64,000 nt of DNA, from positions 2,790,001-2,854,000 of the forward strand of contig JAHLEZ010000008.1 in the NCBI GenBank assembly GCA_020726505.1, in the 5' to 3' direction. Below are positions 58,973 through 64,000 of the stretch, piece by piece. Positions within the stretch are counted from its first letter, which is position 1. Each line of letters starts with the position of its first letter. This DNA comes from Leptodontidium sp. MPI-SDFR-AT-0119. Taxonomy: Eukaryota > Ascomycota > Leotiomycetes > Helotiales > Leptodontidiaceae. Both the position numbers and the translations under genes were made by a program. The notes below the pieces were generated by a model that was given only the letters and a program-made list of their open reading frames with translations, was not told the DNA's origin and searched no databases.

Positions 58973-59930
58973 TGTGGTGGGGATGGCACGTGAGAGCTTG
59001 TCAGCTGACTTGACTACCCCTTTATATGGCCGGCTGCCAGCTGTAGAGTTGCATCCACAGAACATATACAACGAATACTACTTTTGGCTCTTTTGTCGAT
59101 ACGATTGGGCTTTGTCCCCTTCACATTTTGGTGACCTACGCAGGGAGTGTTAAGATGCGCGTGTGTATCTTTGGTCGAAGGCCCTTGAACACTTAGAACC
59201 TCTTCTCTTCGATTTGCAGTCAAGTTTGACGAAACATGAAGATATACCTCTCGTACACGATACTTTCGCACACGATGCCTTCGCACACGACGATGCCTCC
59301 GCATACGATGCCTTCGTACTTGCCCGACGTACACTTCCTCTTCCGATACTCCTCCTCTCGTTGAGCACTCTTTGGCTCTTGCCAACCACACGACAACGAT
59401 ACCTTCAGAGAGCCATTAACTTGGTCTTTTCTGCCGAGCGGCATCATACCTTCTTCGATAGCCTCTGCGAGCTCTTCTCAACCTACCTCACTTCTACGAC
59501 CACTTATCTCTTTCGATATGCCTCTGCAAGCTATCTCTTCGACTCTACACTACGTACGATATTTCCACACTTCGACGCTCCGTACACTTCAACATACACA
59601 TACACGCACTTGACCCCCCTTTCGCCGAGGCATCCGAAGGACAGATAGGTCATTTACATGTCACTGGTTTCTGTATGTAAATTATACTACAACTGAATGT
59701 TTGGATAATGTTGAGGATCGGGTTTAGGGTTAGATAGCTGCCCGAGGGCGGGCAGAGCCTTTGAAGGGAGGGACGGATGTGGTGGGGATGGCACGTGAGA
59801 GCTTGTCAGCTGACTTGACTACCCCTTTATATGGCCGGCTGCCAGCTGTAGAGTTGCATCCACAGAACATATACAACGAATACTACTTTTGGCTCTTTTG
59901 TCGATACGATTGGGCTTTGTCCCCTTCACA
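58973..59930 (+). mobile_element. 958-bp TRIM retrotransposon with identical 153-bp LTRs
   Basis: LTRs at 58973-59125 and 59778-59930 are identical by eye, begin TGTGGTGGGG and end CCTTCACA. A 4-bp target duplication, TTAC, flanks the element (58969-58972 and 59931-59934). Just inside the left LTR, TGGTGACCTACGCAGGG (59129-59145) looks like a tRNA primer-binding site. Just before the right LTR, GAAGGGAGGGACGGA (59763-59777) is a polypurine tract. The 652-bp interior has no gag or pol. This is the anatomy of a terminal-repeat retrotransposon in miniature. Unlike its AT-rich surroundings it has normal composition and no RIP damage. Confidence 0.92.
59163..59648 (+). other. Open frame inside the TRIM, coding status doubtful
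   Basis: An open frame of about 161 codons fills most of the TRIM interior, but it has no ATG at its start (GTG at 59163). It contains a degenerate repeat reading HDTFAHDAFAHDDASAYDAF, produced by CACACGATGCCTTCG-type DNA repeats. A hydrophobic run (PLPILLLSLSTLWLL) follows. Overlapping open frames exist on the minus strand, so the openness may only reflect the absence of RIP and a biased repeat. TRIMs usually encode nothing. Confidence 0.3.
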
Positions 59931-60560
59931 TTACTACGCGATAATTAAAGAGTACTCTGTCGCGCACTAGCGCAGCTCTTTGGTCTAGTGCATGCTTGCG
60001 TAAGCACTCTAGGTATATAAACCCAGTCTTTAGCTCCTCTCTTTAAGGGGACAACGCTTAATTTAATCAATCTTTAAATACACTTTCTAGAACCTTATCT
60101 GATCGTAGAATCTTTTAAACCCCTAAGCTAATACTCGTCTTTTATAGGACAGTTAAGAGTTACACTTGTCTTATTTAAGTTACACGGCGCATTCGCAGAA
60201 GAATTTTTAATTAACAAGTTTTACGATTATTTAACTTTTACTTTTAATTCTATAATTACATATTAATTATTCGATATGTCTTTTATAAGTATTAATAAAC
60301 TTACTAGGCTCTTATCGTCTAAGATCTTATGTAATAAACTAGAAGATTAGCTAGTATAGTTTGTATACTTTACGCTTATAATAAATATACTCGGACTTTG
60401 GCTATACGTCGACCTTAATAGAAAAGATATTACGTCTTTATTTAAAATCTTTAACACTACTCCTTTAACTACTAAAGAGCTCGCGGAGGAAGTTAATACT
60501 AAAAATAATATAGACTACTAGCTCTCTATATATACTTACGAAGAATAGCTTAAGACCTAA

Positions 60561-60745
60561 TGTGGTACAGAAGTGGAGCAGAGCCTTGCGATCAACGTAG
60601 GGAGAATTGAAGTGATTGATTGTTCTCTAGAATACATGAGGAAATCAGGGGAACACGTTGTTCTCCTGAAAGCGGTATAACGTGGCAGAAACCATATCCA
60701 GCGTAGCGCGCAGCTAACCGAGCATCAGCCCGTGCCTGTACGACA
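60561..60745. mobile_element. 185-bp solo LTR (TGTGG family) with CCTAA duplication
   Basis: Starts TGTGGTACAGAAGTGGAGC and ends CCTGTACGACA. The pentamer CCTAA stands on both sides (60556-60560 and 60746-60750), proving an insertion followed by LTR-LTR recombination. It sits inside the gag region of copia relic B. It shares most of its length with the 53814 copy and is less mutated. Confidence 0.88.
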
Positions 60746-62619
60746 CCTAAGCAATAAATAATTAAGTAGTAATTCTAGGAAACGCTAGGAGAGCTCCTGA
60801 ATCCTCGAGTACTATAGTAAGTAGTATAGTTACTGTTAGCCTAGGTTCTAAGGGCAGAGGCAATTAAACGTTTACGCCTTTAACCTTTAGCGTAAGGGGG
60901 AACTCTAAAATGTTTGAACCGCTCTTAGCGTTACTAATAAGGCCTGACCTTATAACCCCTAAGTCACTCCAGGAGTAAGTGGAAGTTAAGGCTAAAGAGT
61001 ACGTCCTTTAAAGTGTAATTTGGTAGTCTTAAGCTTTTAATTACCTTAAACTTTACGACTAGATCGAGAGGAGTATAGCTAAGTAATTCTTTAGTATTAT
61101 AATAGCTCGAGTAGTACAAGAAAAGCGTATAAATATTTAAGTGATCTTTCGCTCTTTTAAGGAGGTGCTCTATTAAACGGAAATGTCGATTTAAACTTAA
61201 ACACGAAATGACTACCGGGAATCCCTTAAGACTAAGGGAAAAAGTAACTCTCGTGTATAAATTATATCTTACTAAGAGCTTATTTAGAAAGCTTAGTTAT
61301 ATAAAGTAATAGACGTGAAAGGAATAATTAGTATAGTTAACTTCTTAGTTATAGTAAGGAACTTTAATCGCTCGTAGGCAAAGCGCTAAAGTAAGAAAAT
61401 TTAAAAGTACGAGACTCTTAGTCTTTCCCCTTTTTATATTATTAATTAGCTAGCTCGATTCTTTTATACTAATAAATTAAGTCTTTAGTACTAAGCTCTT
61501 TTATTAGGCTATAGAACTCGAGGTCATAAACACTTTGCCACTTTTAGTAAACGATTATTTAATAATAGAGCGACGTTAAAAGGTGATAAGGACGCTCGTA
61601 AACTTTTAAAAGGGAAATCCCTTAAGAAGTTATGCCTTTGCTAGAATAATTAGACTTATAAATAGAGCCCTTTAAATTATACTTGACTTTAACTTACTAT
61701 TTATAGGAAGGTCTATGTAAAAGACTTCGATAGAAATATTAGACTAAATCCTCTAATAGATAACGTTATAATAAAGTAAATCTGACAGCGCTTTGTTAGT
61801 AATAAATAAAAGGGATTACGAGACTAAATTAGATTAGATAAACTAATACTTTAAGCCACTAAAGACGCTATTAAAAGCGCCGGTAATAAGGGCAAAAGTA
61901 AGTTTATATTCCCTAGAAATATCTTAAATAAAGGGGCGAAGAGCGGCACGTAAGTATAAGTGGTGATTGTTTTAAGTCTTATAAAGGATTATTAACTTAG
62001 TGTTTACTTTATGTAAGACTTAGCTTACCTTTTGTCGTTAAGTACTTTTTTTAATAACTGTAATATAATTAATTTAGTTAACGATTGTTCGCTTTTAGAG
62101 CTAGGATTATTTATTAAGTCTAAACTAGAGGACATTATAGAGTATAAAAGCTCTTAACTTCTAATTATAAGACGCGGAATTCGCGTTATAAAGGGGTCTC
62201 TTAAGAACTCGGATAAGGAGTTATTTAATTTAACCCTTTATAACATTATTATTATAAAATGATTTTATATTAACATTATCTCCGAAGCTCGTCTTTATAA
62301 TAGCGGGCTTTAGTATTATAGAATAGACTATATTCTACGTTAGAAGGAGGAAAACGATCTTATAAGGGACTACTTAATTATATAATAGTTAGTTTATAAG
62401 TAAAACCTTATATTCTTTAAATTTAATAAGCTTTCTAACTATTCGTCGAACTCCTGTGAGATCCCTTTTAGTACTATAAGTATTATAATATTTCTAACGC
62501 TTAAACGAAGTATTAGTAAACTCTATAGACTATCGCGAGAATATAAAAGACTAAGAATAAATATAGAAATATATTAACATTTACGCTCTAGACACTTAGG
62601 GCTAAATGCCTTAAGAAAG

Positions 62620-62801
62620 TGTGGTGCAGAAGTGGAGCATAAAGTAGGGTGCTTTCAAAGTAGTGATCAAGTCGTCTGAATTCTGTAAAAGGAGGCTCGT
62701 AGGGAGTAACTGACTATATACACGAATAGGGCTAGCTGACTCAGCAGCCCCTATGCTGACTCAGCAGGGCCATGGTGCCGCATGCCCGTGCCTGTACGAC
62801 A
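62620..62801. mobile_element. 182-bp solo LTR (TGTGG family, divergent) with GAAAG duplication
   Basis: Starts TGTGGTGCAGAAGTGGAGC and ends CCGTGCCTGTACGACA, as the 60561 copy does, but its middle portion differs, including a doubled GCTGACTCAGCAG unit at about 62725-62770. The pentamer GAAAG flanks it (62615-62619 and 62802-62806). It interrupts relic B just after the HLRSRHLG segment of the gag-pre-integrase region. Confidence 0.85.
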
Positions 62802-64000
62802 GAAAGCTAATAAGCTTAACTAAGAATATTAAGATCACTAAAGTAGTAAAGAGAATTAAGTGTAAGTATTGCGCTCTTACTTACGTATTTTAAGTAATCT
62901 CTAGACGCCTAATCGAGAGACGATTACTTAGACTATTTTGGAGAGTCACTTGGGATCTCTTCGATTATTTAATTGGATTTAAGAATAACTCCTGGCTCCT
63001 TTTGCTTAAAAATAAGTATAGTAGACTACTCGTTAGTTATATTCTCTAAAATAAAGAGTATAATATAGTCTTCGAATATATCAAGAGCTTTAAACGCTAA
63101 GTTCGTAGGTAGTTTAGACTCTTAATATATAGACTAAAATACGACTAAGAAAAGGCAGTTATTATTATTTGCGGGTTCACAAGATATAAGAACTAGGCTG
63201 AGAAGCTCAGAATTGAACTCGAGCTTTCACTTACTTTAATTTATGAGTTAAATGGCGGCGCCGAAAAGGCTAGCTAAGAAGTAATTAATAAGGGAATTAA
63301 AATGAGGCTTTTAGTAAATCTCCCCGCGGAATTAGTTATTAAATGCGTACTAGGAGGTATTTACTTATATAATAAGAGCCCCAAGCGCGTGAATAATTAG
63401 TAATTATTACTAAAAACACTAAATCGGTAGTTTCGTAACTACTTTTAATAATATAATCCGGCGCTCGTTATGAAGTTTATTATAGATCTTAGATTAAATT
63501 GGAATAAGATTTACGTCTTTGGGTATAGAGTATATTTATTAATAGTAAAATAAGTAAAAGGGCAAGAGAAAAAAGTGTTTAAAGTGAATACGTGTGCGTA
63601 TATTAAATACTTAGTAAGTTTTTATGTTTTTAATATTTACTAGATTTAAGTGCCACGTCTTGACCGAATTATTATTACACGTAACGTACGCTTTAATAAA
63701 GACGTGTTTTATACGTTAAGTTAAGAAAAAGTAATAATTATAGTTAAGGAAGCTTACTCGATTTGCGATCTTATTAAAGAAGATAAATTAGTTATAAACT
63801 AAGCCGGAATCTTAAAGAATATTATAAGTGATAGGACTGTCGAGGAAGCGACAACTATAGTTAAAAGCGCTTTAATATTACTTTCTAAGTCTATTAAGGG
63901 ACTAACTATTACTTTAAAGAGTTAAAACTTAGGGGTAAAAGATATTAGAGAACCGAGTATTACAACGGGACTTCTAACTCTTAAAGCCACTCTTATACTA

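Larger units (their letters stand above)
58939..64000 (+). mobile_element. Ty1/copia relic B, gag to integrase, runs off the right edge
   Basis: The probable 5' LTR starts TGTTCTCTC at 58939, contains a TATA-like GGTATATAAACCC near 60013, and ends near 60187; it is interrupted by the TRIM. Gag opens at ATG 60276 (MSFISINKLTRLLSSKI). Downstream, plus-strand pieces include SEARLYNSGL and YRID near 62285-62330 and HLRSRHLG near 62580 (the gag-pre-integrase region). Integrase pieces follow from 62807 to about 63600, then VPRLDRIIITRNVRFNKDV near 63650-63710. Stops are abundant and nearly all TAA/TAG. Two solo LTRs and one TRIM are inserted in it. The 3' end lies beyond the window. Confidence 0.75.

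Noticed and set aside
59014..59447. Minus-strand frames across the TRIM
   Set aside because: They arise from the same degenerate repeat that opens the plus-strand frame, and several frames are open at once.
53814..60745. The two similar LTRs as ends of one full-length 6.9-kb retrotransposon
   Set aside because: The 60561 copy has its own CCTAA duplication on both sides and splits a plus-strand gag, so it is a solo LTR. The 53814 copy has no matching duplication with it, and the Pol between them is on the minus strand next to a plus-strand element.
1..64000. CRISPR arrays, tRNA or rRNA genes
   Set aside because: No regularly spaced short repeats with unique spacers were seen, and no tRNA B-box-like GGTTCGAATCC in a plausible cloverleaf or rRNA signature was noticed. 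A tRNAscan or covariance search would settle this.

Overview
The window is nuclear DNA of a filamentous ascomycete (Pezizomycotina). The evidence is short introns of about 50-120 bp with GT-AG (once GC-AG) borders, fungal-type gene families (quinate/hexose MFS porter, OPT peptide transporter, Hyr1-type peroxidase, Tda3-like oxidoreductase, A1 proteases), and AT-rich blocks full of TAA/TAG stops typical of repeat-induced point mutation (RIP). I cannot name the species; Leotiomycetes is possible but unproven. All exon joins were made by eye from splice borders and reading-frame continuity.

Layout. 1-31.4 kb is gene-rich and of normal composition: the tail of an unknown gene, an MFS quinate/sugar transporter (-), an OPT oligopeptide transporter (-), a long gene-free stretch (7.5-12 kb), a C2H2 zinc-finger protein (+), a stand-alone MetE/UROD-like protein (+), a 394-bp TIR MITE, a Gfo/Idh/MocA oxidoreductase (+), a glutathione peroxidase (-), a 3.5-kb Tc1/mariner element carrying a second, unrelated ORF, a Tda3-like FAD oxidoreductase (+), a GH31 glycosidase (-) and an ACC-synthase-like aminotransferase (-).

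31.4-50.4 kb is an accessory region. It holds a small secreted SH3b-like protein with a Kex2-type site, a RIP-damaged LINE (Tad1-like RT), a broken amidohydrolase gene, a monocarboxylate-type MFS transporter, a Tc1 transposase remnant and two tandem A1 aspartyl-protease-like genes whose active-site motifs are degenerate.

50.4-64 kb is a RIP-eroded transposon nest: a hAT-like AT-rich element, an F-box/LRR-like gene fragment, a solo LTR with a clean 5-bp duplication, a minus-strand Ty1/copia relic (integrase, RT, RNase H), and a plus-strand Ty1/copia relic (gag to integrase) running off the right edge. Two solo LTRs of one family and a non-RIPed 958-bp TRIM with identical LTRs are nested in the plus-strand relic.

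The best candidates for something new are the mariner element with a convergent accessory ORF sitting in a divergent promoter, the intact TRIM, the pair of degenerate A1 proteases and the secreted SH3b protein. I saw no CRISPR array, tRNA or rRNA.
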